A stretch of 64,000 nucleotides of DNA from Cytophagales bacterium (GTDB lineage: Bacteria; Bacteroidota; Bacteroidia; Cytophagales; Flammeovirgaceae). Below the pieces are notes generated by a model that saw nothing but the letters and a program-made list of their open reading frames with translations, made no database searches and had not been told where the DNA came from. Each line of letters opens with the position of its first letter. Within the stretch, counting starts at the first letter, position 1. The DNA lies in NCBI GenBank assembly GCA_025056215.1, contig JANWWC010000005.1, positions 124,001-188,000 of the forward strand, read 5' to 3'. The position numbers and the translations under genes are program-made. This document shows, in pieces, positions 15,860 to 24,903 of this stretch.

Positions 15860-18277
15860 ATGAACATTTCTTTTTCTTGGTTGAAAGATTTTATAGAAAT
15901 CCAAGAAACGCCTGAGGTTATCGCTGAGCTTCTTACAATGTCGGGCTTGGAAGTAGAAGCTATTGAAACTTTTCAAGCTATCCCAGGTGGCTTGGAAGGA
16001 TTAGTTATCGGAGAAGTGCTCACATGTCAAAAACATCCTCAAGCCGATCGCCTTACAATTACTACAGTAGATATAGGACAAACCGAACCTTTGCAAATTG
16101 TTTGCGGAGCCTCTAACGTAGCGGTAGGACAAAAGGTGATCGTCGCCACTTTAGGGGCTACTCTTTATCCTACTGCATCTGAACCTTTTCAAATCAAAAA
16201 AGTTAAAATTCGGGGAGTAGAATCTTGTGGAATGATTTGTGCTGAAGATGAAATAGGAGTTGGCGAGTCGCACCAGGGCATTATGGTGCTTTCTACATCG
16301 CTTCCCAACGGAACTCCTGCTGCTGAGCATTTTAGCGATGTTACCGATAAAATTTTTGTTATTGGATTGACTCCTAATCGTGTAGATGCTGCTTCTCATT
16401 GGGGAGTAGCGCGAGAAATAAGAGCATTGCTTAGGCGTTCCTTAAAGATAAATCCGTCTCTAATTCAAGAAGCGAGTTGCGATGGCTCTTGCCCTATTAC
16501 AATTCGTATAGAAGATGTAAACGCATGCAAGCGATATGCAGGAGTTCTTTTGCAAAATGTGAAAGTAGCTCCTTCACCTCAATGGCTTCAAAATAGGCTT
16601 AAAGCGATCGGACTGAAACCTATTAATAATGTAGTGGATATTACTAATTACATATTACATGGATTAGGTCAGCCTTTGCATGCTTTTGATGCTCATAAAA
16701 TTGAAGGGAATCAAATTATTGTCCGAAAAGGGTTTAATCACACGCAGTTTATGACGCTCGATGGACAAATCCGAAAGCTTTCGTTTGATGACCTAATGAT
16801 TTGCAATGCGAAAGAGCCTATGTGTATTGCTGGTGTTTTTGGAGGATTGCATTCTGCTATTTCCGAAAACACAACAAGTGTATTTTTAGAAAGTGCTTAT
16901 TTTACTCCTGAAACGATTCGCCAAACTTCTCAATATCATAATTTAAAAACGGACGCTTCTTTCCGATTTGAGCGCGGAACAGATATTAACATGGTAATTC
17001 CTGCTTTACAAGTGGCTATACAACTCATGAAAGAAATTTGCGGAGCTGCGGTAGTGGGTGGAATCACGGATGTATATCCTATACCAGTAGAACCTGCTAT
17101 AGTTTATTTAAGATATGCGCAATTAAAACGAATTATCGGAAATGAAATTCCTTTTCAAAAAGTAAAGGAAATTTTAGAACTCTTGGACATGAAAATTTTA
17201 GAAGAAAGTTCTGAAGCGCTTCGCATTCTTATTCCCCCTTACAGAGTAGATGTTACAAGAGAAATAGACGTGATAGAAGAAATTTTAAGAATTTATGGCT
17301 ATAATAATGTAGAAACCTCTCCATACATTTCTTCGACCTATTTAGCAGATGCGCCGCTAATTGATAAACATATTGTTCGTTGGCAACTTTCGGAGATGCT
17401 TGCAGGGAGCGGTTGTATAGAAATTATAACCAACTCTCTTTCTAATCCTGATTATACTTCTTTGATGCAAATATTTTCTCCTGAAAAAGATATTACAATT
17501 CTCAACAAACTAAGTCATGAACTAAGCGTATTGCGTCAAACTCTTTTGTACACAGGATTGGAGGTATTGGCTTATAATATCAATCGAAAACAAACAGACC
17601 TAAAGTTTTACGAGTTTGGCAAGGTTTATTATAAGGAAAATCAGAAATATTTTGAAAATGAGTTACTTGCTTTGTTTTTTACAGGTAATCGGAGTGCTGA
17701 AACATGGCAAGAGCGTTCTGAAAAGACTCGTTTTCATACTCTTTTGGAGGTAGTGCATAAAATTCTCGTTAAGCTAGGGGTAGATGATTATGCTATAGAG
17801 CCTAAAAGTGCTTCATTTTTTGCTTATGGTTGCCAAGTGATAGCACAAAAAAGAGAAATTGCTCAAATAGGACTCGTTAACTCTGCAATTACGAAATATT
17901 TTGATATAAAGCAAGAAGTGTTCTATGCAGAAATTGATTGGTTATCGTTAGCACAACAGCTTCAAACGCGCTATCCTTGTCGAGAAATACCTAAGTTTCC
18001 TGAAGTAAGAAGAGATCTTTCGCTGGTAATTGACAAAAAAGTATCTTTTTCAGAAATCAAACAAATTGCCTTTCAAACCGAACAAAAACTTTTGCGACAA
18101 ATCAATTGCTTTGACGTCTATGAAGGAAGCAACTTAGGAGAAAACAAAAAGGCTTATGCAATTAGTTTTATACTACAAGATGACGAAAAAACACTGACAG
18201 ATGTGCAGATAGATAACACTATGCAAAGACTTATGGAAGCCTATGAATCAAAACTTGGAGCCATTATTAGAAAATAA
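15860..18277 (+). CDS. pheT: Phenylalanyl-tRNA synthetase beta subunit
   Basis: This 805-residue large subunit of the alpha2-beta2 enzyme charges tRNA-Phe. Domains in order: an N-terminal core (MNISFSWLKDFIEI), an EMAP/tRNA-binding OB fold at about 40-155 (VIGEVLTCQKHPQADRL, CGASNV), the B3/B4 editing domain (about 215-390, including LDGQIRKL and ESAYFTPETIR), the B5 domain (about 405-475), the catalytic-like core, and a C-terminal FDX-ACB anticodon-binding domain (FPEVRRDLSLVIDKKVSF to the end). Length is standard for Bacteroidota. The alpha subunit is not in the window, as is common in this phylum. The stop codon is followed 1 nt later by the start of the broken ytxJ, so the two were cotranscribed. 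Confidence 0.97.
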   Translation: MNISFSWLKDFIEIQETPEVIAELLTMSGLEVEAIETFQAIPGGLEGLVIGEVLTCQKHPQADRLTITTVDIGQTEPLQIVCGASNVAVGQKVIVATLGATLYPTASEPFQIKKVKIRGVESCGMICAEDEIGVGESHQGIMVLSTSLPNGTPAAEHFSDVTDKIFVIGLTPNRVDAASHWGVAREIRALLRRSLKINPSLIQEASCDGSCPITIRIEDVNACKRYAGVLLQNVKVAPSPQWLQNRLKAIGLKPINNVVDITNYILHGLGQPLHAFDAHKIEGNQIIVRKGFNHTQFMTLDGQIRKLSFDDLMICNAKEPMCIAGVFGGLHSAISENTTSVFLESAYFTPETIRQTSQYHNLKTDASFRFERGTDINMVIPALQVAIQLMKEICGAAVVGGITDVYPIPVEPAIVYLRYAQLKRIIGNEIPFQKVKEILELLDMKILEESSEALRILIPPYRVDVTREIDVIEEILRIYGYNNVETSPYISSTYLADAPLIDKHIVRWQLSEMLAGSGCIEIITNSLSNPDYTSLMQIFSPEKDITILNKLSHELSVLRQTLLYTGLEVLAYNINRKQTDLKFYEFGKVYYKENQKYFENELLALFFTGNRSAETWQERSEKTRFHTLLEVVHKILVKLGVDDYAIEPKSASFFAYGCQVIAQKREIAQIGLVNSAITKYFDIKQEVFYAEIDWLSLAQQLQTRYPCREIPKFPEVRRDLSLVIDKKVSFSEIKQIAFQTEQKLLRQINCFDVYEGSNLGENKKAYAISFILQDDEKTLTDVQIDNTMQRLMEAYESKLGAIIRK

Positions 18278-18278
18278 A

Positions 18279-18625
18279 ATGAATTGGATTGAACTTAATC
18301 ATTTTGATAAAATAGAGGAAGTTTTTCAGCAGTCTTTTGTTCAGCCTATATTGTTGTTTAAGCATAGTACGCGTTGCTCAGCAAGCAATATGATTTTGAG
18401 TCGATTAGAACGCAATTGGAGGCCAGAAGAAATTGATAAAGCTTTGTGTTATTATTTCAATATCGTTCGATTTCTAATCAGATAGCTCACATTTTTCAAG
18501 TAAAGCACGAATCTCCGCAAGTTTTGGTGATTTTTCAAAGAAAATGTGTGTATCACGCTTCGCATGGAGAAATCATTTATTCGTCCATTTGTCAAAAATT
18601 ACGAACTTTCTGCTCTTTCTCATGA
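18279..18625 (+). pseudogene. ytxJ: Frameshifted bacilliredoxin-like YtxJ gene
   Basis: The first frame (ATG at 18279) reads MNWIELNHFDKIEEVF, then LLFKHSTRCSASNMILSRLE with the active-site Cys, a clear YtxJ/BrxC N-terminal half; it ends at a stop at 18483-18485. The second half of the family is intact in the -1 frame from about 18450: LFQYRSISNQIAHIFQVKHE, then SPQVLVIFQRKCVYHASHG and IIYSSI, ending TGA at 18623-18625. Compared with the family, about three residues are missing at the junction, consistent with a 10-nt deletion near 18448. The lost frame's stop overlaps the next gene's ATG (ATGA at 18622-18625), showing that the original gene was coupled to it. YtxJ proteins are monothiol redox proteins tied to bacillithiol. 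A sequencing error is the main alternative. Confidence 0.82.
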
Positions 18626-19269
18626 TTCTTAGAAAAAAGATTGCTATTCTGATACTCGTTGCCTTCTATTTTTTTGGTTGGCTTGGTACGCGTTCTGAGT
18701 TGATGCAATTTTATTTGCGAGAGTTCACCTCGTTTAATCATTTTATGGAATTAACGCCTCTGACCTTAGGAATGAGTGCTTTTTTGCTTTTTAGTTTTCA
18801 TGAGAGTTGGACACTTTCTAATATTGTTTTTTTTGTAGCTTGTGTTGTAATCACATTTTTTATTGAGTCCATAGGAGTTCATACGGGAGTAATATTTGGT
18901 CCGTATCGTTATGGAGATGTGTTAGGCTGGAAAATATGGCAGACTCCCGTTATTATTGGAGTAAACTGGCTCATCCTAGTATATTGTACTTGCCATGTTG
19001 CTGTAAGACTTGTTCAAAATTCGACGTGGCATCCTTTTGTAGCTGCTTTGTTCATGGTAGCTCTCGATTTTTTTATCGAACCTGTTGCGATTCGTTTCAA
19101 TATGTGGGAATGGGAAGGGGGTACGGTTCCCTTACAAAACTATCTTGCTTGGTATTGCATAGCTTGGATCGCTTGTTGGTTTGCTCTTAAAAGTAACGTA
19201 ACGCGTGTCCAGAATTCGATGGCTTATTATGTTTTGGGTTTACAATTTATGTTCTTTCTTTTTGTCTAA
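18622..19269 (+). CDS. CruF-like carotenoid biosynthesis membrane protein
   Basis: This 215-residue integral membrane protein belongs to the CruF/DUF422 carotenoid 1',2'-hydratase family, which hydrates the psi end of carotenes in several Bacteroidota and cyanobacteria. It has about six to seven hydrophobic segments. Family-typical polar stretches are present: SIGVHTGVIFGPYRYGD, PVIIGVNW, and LDFFIEPVAIRFNMWEWEGG with conserved Asp/Glu and Trp. The start at 18622 (MILRKKIAILIL) gives a clean first membrane helix; an upstream ATG at 18544 would overlap the second half of ytxJ in another frame and is rejected. Other carotenoid genes (crtB, crtI) are not nearby. The hydratase role is inferred from family motifs. 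Confidence 0.82.
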   Translation: MILRKKIAILILVAFYFFGWLGTRSELMQFYLREFTSFNHFMELTPLTLGMSAFLLFSFHESWTLSNIVFFVACVVITFFIESIGVHTGVIFGPYRYGDVLGWKIWQTPVIIGVNWLILVYCTCHVAVRLVQNSTWHPFVAALFMVALDFFIEPVAIRFNMWEWEGGTVPLQNYLAWYCIAWIACWFALKSNVTRVQNSMAYYVLGLQFMFFLFV

Positions 19270-19335
19270 ATAACTTATGCAACGGTTTGAAATGGGTCGT
19301 ACGGCATGTTTTTTTGAAAAAAAACTTATAATAAA

Positions 19336-19367
19336 TTTGGAAAATATTTTATTGTGTTGTATATTTG
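19336..19367 (+). promoter_or_regulatory. Bacteroidota-type promoter for the cyanophycinase-like gene
   Basis: TTTG at 19336-19339, 20-nt spacer, TATATTTG at 19360-19367: an exact match to the TTTG/TAnnTTTG pair. Predicted transcription start near 19374, giving a leader of about 310 nt. Confidence 0.65.
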
Positions 19368-19396
19368 TATCAGTAAAATGAGTAATAAAAATGGGT

Positions 19397-19456
19397 AAAA
19401 GACTCTACATATTAGTCCTCTCTACAGAAAAGAAGTCGCAGACTTCTGAGTCTTTT
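19397..19456 (+). promoter_or_regulatory. Nested hairpins in the mRNA leader
   Basis: Outer stem AAAAGACTC (19397-19405) pairs perfectly with GAGTCTTTT (19448-19456). Directly inside the 3' arm, AGAAGTC (19431-19437) pairs with GACTTCT (19441-19447) around a GCA loop. The 25 nt between the 5' arms are unpaired. No T-run follows, so it is not a simple terminator; a regulatory or stabilising leader element is likely. Confidence 0.55.
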
Positions 19457-19684
19457 AGCCTTCTCGGTCTCAAGCCTATATTTGACTGCTGATTTTGCTT
19501 CGCGTCTTTTATTCCTTCCTAACCTTTACTCACCTTACTAAACATATCTTTTGCCTTATCCATAACTAACATTTTTGATGCTTTTCATAGCCTTGTGTTT
19601 CGTTTAACCAGCTATTTTTAAATTTCGTTTGAATAAAATAAATCGAATAAAAACTAAGATAAAGTTCAACAAATCTCTTTTACC

Positions 19685-22168
19685 ATGAAAAACTTTCTAT
19701 TATGCACAGTAGTAATGGGCTCATTAGCAACGGAAGTTGCTTATAGCCAACAAAGGATGATAGTCGGAGATACGTCCGATGTAACGCGTACTACGTCTGG
19801 TGGCGTTTGTTTGATGGGAGGCGGCGCTGATAATGACGACGCTATTCGGTGGATGATTAGTAAATCAGGAGGTGGAGATTTTGTAGTAATTCGCTCTGCA
19901 GGTACTGATGCTTACAATTCTTACATCTTTGGCTTAGGAACTGTTAACTCTGTTGAGACTATTGTCATCAATTCTCGCACGATGGCAAATAATGCAGATG
20001 TAGAGCGAAGACTTCGGGGAGCGGAAGCGTTGTTTATTACTGGAGGAGACCAAGCTACCTATCAAGAATATTGGAAAGATACCAAAGTAGAAGATGCTAT
20101 CAATTACCTTATTAATGTAAAAAAAGTTCCTGTTGGCGGTACTTCCGCAGGTTGCGCTATTCAAGGGCAGTATTATTTCTCTGCAGAAATTACTACTATC
20201 CAGTCGGCAGATGCATTAGCTAATCCTTATAATACCAACATCACACTTCGCACAGACTTTATTAATAATCCAGTATTAGCAAACACTATTACTGATACGC
20301 ACTACAATAACCCTGACCGCCGTGGGCGCCATACTACTTTCATTGCGCGTTTGTGGAAGGACTTCCCTTCTGGAATCAATACAAAAGGTATTGGTGTTTA
20401 TGAAGCAACTGCCGTGTGCATTGATGCAGATACACGCATTGCTAGGGTATTTGGAAGCAGTGCCTACGAAGATTATGCTTATTTCTACAAAATAGAATCT
20501 AACTCGCTTCCCACTACTGTTCAGGCAGGAACTCCTTTGACTTGGAACAATGGCAATTTAGGAGTCCGCATCTTAAAAATTCGTGGAGATGAAACCGGTT
20601 CTACGACTTTCAATTTGAACGACTGGACGACTGTTTCTGGTACAAGAGCTCAGTGGGGGCGCATCATCGTACAAAATGGAGTACTTTCAGAAGTACTCGA
20701 TGGTTCTGGTGGTGGCGGTGGTTCATCTTCTTATTGTTCTGTAACAGGTAATGTAACTAATGAATGGATTAGAACAGTAACTTTTGATGGACAAACCAAC
20801 AACAGCAATGGAGGCTCTACGAATGGCTACGGCAATTTTACTACCATTACTTGGGACGCTGTTAAAGGAAAAAACACTTCTATTACACTTACACCCGGCT
20901 TTAGATCTTCCTCTTATACAGAAAGATGGGCTGTTTATATTGACTACAACCAAGATAATGATTTCGATGATTCTGGTGAATTAGTAGCATCAGGTCAAGG
21001 TTCTGCTGCTATTACAGTGAATACTACTATTTCTACGACTCCTGCTACTAATTCTACTACTCGCATGCGTGTAATTATGAGCTACAACACTATTACAGGA
21101 CCTTGTGCAAACGTATCTTATGGTGAAATTGAAGATTATACTTTGCGTTTTGTAGAACCTACTGCAACTTGTAATGTTCCAAGTGGATTATCAGCTTCTT
21201 CTATAACACAAACAAGCGCAACACTTTCTTGGAGTGCTGTTTCTGGAGCATCAAGCTATACAGTTCAATATAAGCCTACTACTTCTTCTACTTGGACTAC
21301 TATTTCTAACGTCACTTCTACGAGCACATCCGTTTCTGGGTTAGCTGCTGGTACTACTTACGAGTTCCAAGTAAGAACTAATTGTGGCAGTTCTTCAAGT
21401 GCATTTAGTGCGTCTGCTAATTTTACTACTTCTGCTTCGTCTGGAGGTTCTTACTGCGCAGCTTCTAGTACCAACGCTAACAATGAATGGATTCGCTACG
21501 TAAGATTGAATACTATCAATCAAACATCAGGTGCTTCTACTTATACTGATTATACTGCTACGACGCATAATGTTCGCCGGGGAACTACTTACACTATGGA
21601 ATTGCGTCCGGGATTTAGCTCTTCTACTGCTTACGATGTATATTGGAGAGTTTACATCGACTATAACCGCGATGGCGATTTTCTAGATGCAAACGAACAA
21701 GTCTATCAAAACTTTAGCCGTCGTGATTTATCGTTTAGCATCACAATTAACTCTACTGCCTCTTTAGGAACTACACGTATGCGCGTTGCATTGTCGTACA
21801 ATTCTTATCCTGCTTCTTGTGGAACATTTAATTTTGGAGAAGTAGAAGATTATTCACTCAATATTTGCTCTACTTGCCGTGATGAAGCAGAAGAGAGCGT
21901 AAGTACGCTAACAGCTCAGCCTTTGGAGTTATATCCAAATCCTACTAATGGCGAAGTAAAAATTAGCTTCTCTTCAGATACAGAAGAAAATGTTTCTGTA
22001 ACAGTGTATGACCTTGCAGGAGCAGTAGTAGAAAATTTCAGTACTACAGCTCAAGTAGGGCAAAATGTGATATCTAAAAACTTATCTGCTCTTACTGCTG
22101 GAACTTATGTAGTAAAAGCGGTGAAAGGCTCGGAGGTACTTACTTCGAAATTATTCATTACAAAGTAA
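19685..22168 (+). CDS. Secreted cyanophycinase-like (S51) protein with GEVED, Fn3 and T9SS sorting domains
   Basis: This 827-residue modular exported protein has a signal peptide (about 1-21, ending AYSQQ). Residues about 25-290 form an S51 peptidase/cyanophycinase domain: CLMGGGADNDDA, LFITGGDQATY, and GGTSAGCA with nucleophile Ser154; cyanophycinases split the Asp-Arg polymer cyanophycin. Then come GEVED domain 1 (about 355-490, ending YGEIEDYTL), an Fn3 domain (about 496-584), GEVED domain 2 (about 590-726, ending FGEVEDYSL) and a T9SS type A sorting domain (about 749-827, starting LYPNPTNGEV and ending SKLFITK). Export by SprA/T9SS is inferred from that C-terminus. It has its own promoter, structured leader and strong terminator, so it is monocistronic. 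Whether cyanophycin or another peptide is the substrate is unknown. Confidence 0.9.
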   Translation: MKNFLLCTVVMGSLATEVAYSQQRMIVGDTSDVTRTTSGGVCLMGGGADNDDAIRWMISKSGGGDFVVIRSAGTDAYNSYIFGLGTVNSVETIVINSRTMANNADVERRLRGAEALFITGGDQATYQEYWKDTKVEDAINYLINVKKVPVGGTSAGCAIQGQYYFSAEITTIQSADALANPYNTNITLRTDFINNPVLANTITDTHYNNPDRRGRHTTFIARLWKDFPSGINTKGIGVYEATAVCIDADTRIARVFGSSAYEDYAYFYKIESNSLPTTVQAGTPLTWNNGNLGVRILKIRGDETGSTTFNLNDWTTVSGTRAQWGRIIVQNGVLSEVLDGSGGGGGSSSYCSVTGNVTNEWIRTVTFDGQTNNSNGGSTNGYGNFTTITWDAVKGKNTSITLTPGFRSSSYTERWAVYIDYNQDNDFDDSGELVASGQGSAAITVNTTISTTPATNSTTRMRVIMSYNTITGPCANVSYGEIEDYTLRFVEPTATCNVPSGLSASSITQTSATLSWSAVSGASSYTVQYKPTTSSTWTTISNVTSTSTSVSGLAAGTTYEFQVRTNCGSSSSAFSASANFTTSASSGGSYCAASSTNANNEWIRYVRLNTINQTSGASTYTDYTATTHNVRRGTTYTMELRPGFSSSTAYDVYWRVYIDYNRDGDFLDANEQVYQNFSRRDLSFSITINSTASLGTTRMRVALSYNSYPASCGTFNFGEVEDYSLNICSTCRDEAEESVSTLTAQPLELYPNPTNGEVKISFSSDTEENVSVTVYDLAGAVVENFSTTAQVGQNVISKNLSALTAGTYVVKAVKGSEVLTSKLFITK

Positions 22169-22257
22169 ACAAATAAATAGCTGGGGACTTAGTCCCCTCT
22201 TTCAACCAGCTAGGAAAAAGAAAAATTACTCTTGTTTACTTAATAGTTGATTGTGTT

Positions 22258-22288
22258 AAAAAGGCTACTTGTTTCAAGTAGCTTTTTT
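22258..22288 (+). terminator. Strong intrinsic terminator
   Basis: Stem GCTACTTG (22264-22271) / CAAGTAGC (22275-22282) with a TTT loop, preceded by an A-run and followed by T6, so the stem can extend with A-T pairs. It ends the cyanophycinase-like transcript about 95 nt after its stop. Confidence 0.88.
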
Positions 22289-23049
22289 GCTTTTTAAATG
22301 GCAGACTCTATAAATTATTTAGTTTTTTAGCATTTTCAGAGTGTTTGTAATCTTTGTTTTGAGGTTGTTTATTTCGCATCTGAGAGCATTTTTTCTAAGT
22401 TTTTTGTAATTGAAGTCTCAACGTTTTTGCCAATTGGTTTTTGGTGCTTTTTGTGTATTAGCACAAATTTTCCTTGTCTTTATGTCAAAATATTATCTGA
22501 TAAAAGTTTAGCTTAAGTTATATTTTTATATTTTCAAAATCAAACACTTTTCCTGAAGCTTGCGTTATCTCTTAATCCTTCGAAAATGACAGGGAGTTTT
22601 TCTAGAAAGTTTTCAGAACTTTAACGTTCTTGCTGCACAGCCTGACAGTGCGTCAGAATCATAGTCGATGGAGAAGTATCTTTTTAAAGAGTTTTACAAA
22701 GTCTGTTGCGTGTTTTCGTCATATTAGAGAACCTTTTAAGGTGCGACAGAATTTCCTGTATCCACTTTTAGTAAGCAGTAGAAAACTTGATTTAAGTTGC
22801 TATTTAATCCAAAAGAAAGCCACAACCCACGATCATATGGTTGCCATGAATAATTTTTGAGATAAGCTAAGCAAACGTGCATAAGAGGGTTATAAAAACT
22901 TGTCTGAATAAATGCTAGTTTGCAAAATTTAACAAAGATATTAAAAGTATTACTGGGATGGAGTAGAGAGTAATTTTTCCCAAAATCTATTCGGATTTTA
23001 TATAAAATTCACAAATCAGAGTTAATTTTGCACTTTAAAGATTAAAAAA
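22289..23049. other. Gene-poor gap before typA
   Basis: About 760 nt without a supportable gene. A 76-codon open frame at 22630-22860 has no recognisable family, no promoter, and composition unlike neighbouring proteins, so it is not called. Only the -7-like element near 23023 was identified. Confidence 0.5.
23023..23030 (+). promoter_or_regulatory. Candidate -7 element for typA
   Basis: TAATTTTG fits TAnnTTTG exactly and lies 19 nt before the ATG. A good TTTG -33 box is not seen at the usual distance. Confidence 0.35.
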
Positions 23050-24858
23050 ATGAACATTAGAAACGTTGCTATTATCGCGCATGTAGATCATGGAAAAACT
23101 ACCATTGTAGATAAAATTTTACATGAAGCAAAACTCTTTCGCGATAAGCAAGAAACGGGTGAATTAATCTTGGACAATAATGATTTAGAAAGAGAAAGGG
23201 GAATTACTATATTAGCCAAAAATGTCTCTGTAACTTATAAAGGTGTAAAAATTAATGTGATAGACACTCCTGGTCACGCTGATTTTGGGGGAGAAGTGGA
23301 GCGCATTCTTAATATGGCAGATGGCGTTTTACTGATTGTAGACGCATTTGAAGGACCTATGCCTCAAACGCGTTATGTACTCCAAAAAGCTTTAGTACAA
23401 GGACTGAAACCTATTGTTGTTATTAACAAAGTAGATAAACCTAACTGCCGTCCCGATGAAGTGCAAGAGGCTATTTTTGAACTAATGTTTAATCTTGATG
23501 CTACAGAAGAGCAACTAGACTTTAAAACAGTGTACGGCTCGGCTAAGCAAGGTTGGATGGGGCCCGACTGGAAAACACCTACTTCTAATTTTAGTTATTT
23601 GCTCGATACTATTATTACAGAAATTCCAGCGCCTAAAATAGTAGAAGGAACCCTTCAAATGTTAGTTACTAATATCGATTATTCTTCTTTTATTGGAAGA
23701 ATTGCAATTGGAAAAATATCTCGTGGAATGTTAAAGGCTAACCAACCTGTTTCTTTGGTAAAACGCGACGGAAAAATTATCAAAAGCCGCGTTAAAGAAT
23801 TGTACTTGTTCGATGGTTTAGAAAAAGTAAAAACTGATGTAGTGAATTGCGGAGACATTTGCGCTCTTACAGGAGTAGAAGGTTTTGAAATTGGAGATAC
23901 CATAGCTGATTTTGAAAACCCTGAAGCGCTGCCTCCTATTACAGTAGATGAGCCTACCATAAGCATGTTGTTTACTATCAACAATTCTCCATTTTTTGGT
24001 AGAGAAGGAAAATTTGTGACATCTCGCCATATTCGCGAGCGTTTACAAAAAGAATTAGAAAAAAACTTGGCTCTTCGTGTAGAAGATACAGAGAGCCCTG
24101 ATGCTTTCATGGTATATGGGCGCGGAATTCTACATTTATCTGTGCTTATCGAAACTATGAGGCGTGAAGGCTACGAGCTTCAGGTAGGTCAGCCACGTGT
24201 GATTTTTAAAGAAATTGATGGGCAAAAATGCGAGCCGATTGAACTACTTTCAGTAGACGTGCCAGAAAATGTTTCTGGAAAAGTAATAGAGTTGGTGAGC
24301 CAGCGAAAAGGAGATATGATCAAAATGGAACCAAAAGGTGACATGATGCACTTAGAATTTGAGATTCCTTCGCGCGGACTTATTGGGCTGAGAAGTCAAG
24401 TACTTACGTCTACTGCAGGAGAAGCAGTGATGACTCATCGCTTTCTTAAATACGCTCCCTTTAAAGGAGAAATTCCTGGAAGAACGGCGGGAGTTCTTAT
24501 TGCTTCTGAGCAAGGCACTGCGATTACCTATGCTCTCGATAAACTTCAAGATAGAGGAAAGTTCTTTATTGCGCCTGGAGAAGAGGTTTACCAAGGAATG
24601 ATTGTAGGAGAGCACAACAGACCTAACGATTTAGAAGTGAATGTTACCAAAGAAAAGAAGCTAACGAATATTCGTGCAGCAGGTTCCGATGAAAAAGCCA
24701 GGCTCGCTCCTCCTGTTATATTTTCATTAGAAGAAGCAATGGAATACATTCAAGCTGACGAATATGTGGAAGTTACTCCTAAGTCAATACGTATGCGAAA
24801 AATTTATTTGACGGAGTTAGAAAAGAAAAACGCACGTGCTGCTGGTATTTTGGTTTAA
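23050..24858 (+). CDS. typA: Ribosome-associated translational GTPase TypA/BipA
   Basis: This 602-residue translation-factor GTPase has the EF-G-like build of BipA. The G domain opens with IRNVAIIAHVDHGKTTIVD (P-loop HVDHGKTT at about 8-17), then RERGITILAKN (switch I Thr), DTPGHADFGGEVER (G3) and NKVDKP (G4). A beta-barrel domain II, two alpha/beta domains (EPTISMLFTINNSPF; GRGILHLSVLIETMRREGY) and the BipA-specific C-terminal domain (about 480-602, including APGEEVYQGMIVGEHNRPND) follow. BipA supports 50S assembly and growth under cold or other stress. Length is standard. The gene appears monocistronic, convergent with sprA. Confidence 0.96.
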   Translation: MNIRNVAIIAHVDHGKTTIVDKILHEAKLFRDKQETGELILDNNDLERERGITILAKNVSVTYKGVKINVIDTPGHADFGGEVERILNMADGVLLIVDAFEGPMPQTRYVLQKALVQGLKPIVVINKVDKPNCRPDEVQEAIFELMFNLDATEEQLDFKTVYGSAKQGWMGPDWKTPTSNFSYLLDTIITEIPAPKIVEGTLQMLVTNIDYSSFIGRIAIGKISRGMLKANQPVSLVKRDGKIIKSRVKELYLFDGLEKVKTDVVNCGDICALTGVEGFEIGDTIADFENPEALPPITVDEPTISMLFTINNSPFFGREGKFVTSRHIRERLQKELEKNLALRVEDTESPDAFMVYGRGILHLSVLIETMRREGYELQVGQPRVIFKEIDGQKCEPIELLSVDVPENVSGKVIELVSQRKGDMIKMEPKGDMMHLEFEIPSRGLIGLRSQVLTSTAGEAVMTHRFLKYAPFKGEIPGRTAGVLIASEQGTAITYALDKLQDRGKFFIAPGEEVYQGMIVGEHNRPNDLEVNVTKEKKLTNIRAAGSDEKARLAPPVIFSLEEAMEYIQADEYVEVTPKSIRMRKIYLTELEKKNARAAGILV

Positions 24859-24903
24859 TTCGGTAATAGTTTTTGAGAAACTTTTAAATCGTAAGATGGT
24901 TTA

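Larger units (their letters stand above)
19270..19684 (+). other. Long leader region upstream of the secreted cyanophycinase-like gene
   Basis: This 415-nt stretch holds no gene. It has a consensus promoter at 19336-19367, then a leader of about 310 nt with a nested inverted repeat (19397-19456) and a C/T-rich tract with few purine runs (about 19470-19560). Confidence 0.6.

Noticed and set aside
18440-18470. Programmed -1 frameshift as an explanation for the two-frame ytxJ
   Set aside because: No proper slippery heptamer at the junction, and about three family residues are missing, which fits a deletion better.
18544-18621. Upstream ATG extension of the CruF-like gene
   Set aside because: It would overlap the conserved second half of ytxJ in another frame; the internal Met at 18622 gives a proper first membrane helix.
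22630-22860. 76-codon open frame in the gap before typA
   Set aside because: No promoter, family, or coding-like composition; not supportable as a gene.
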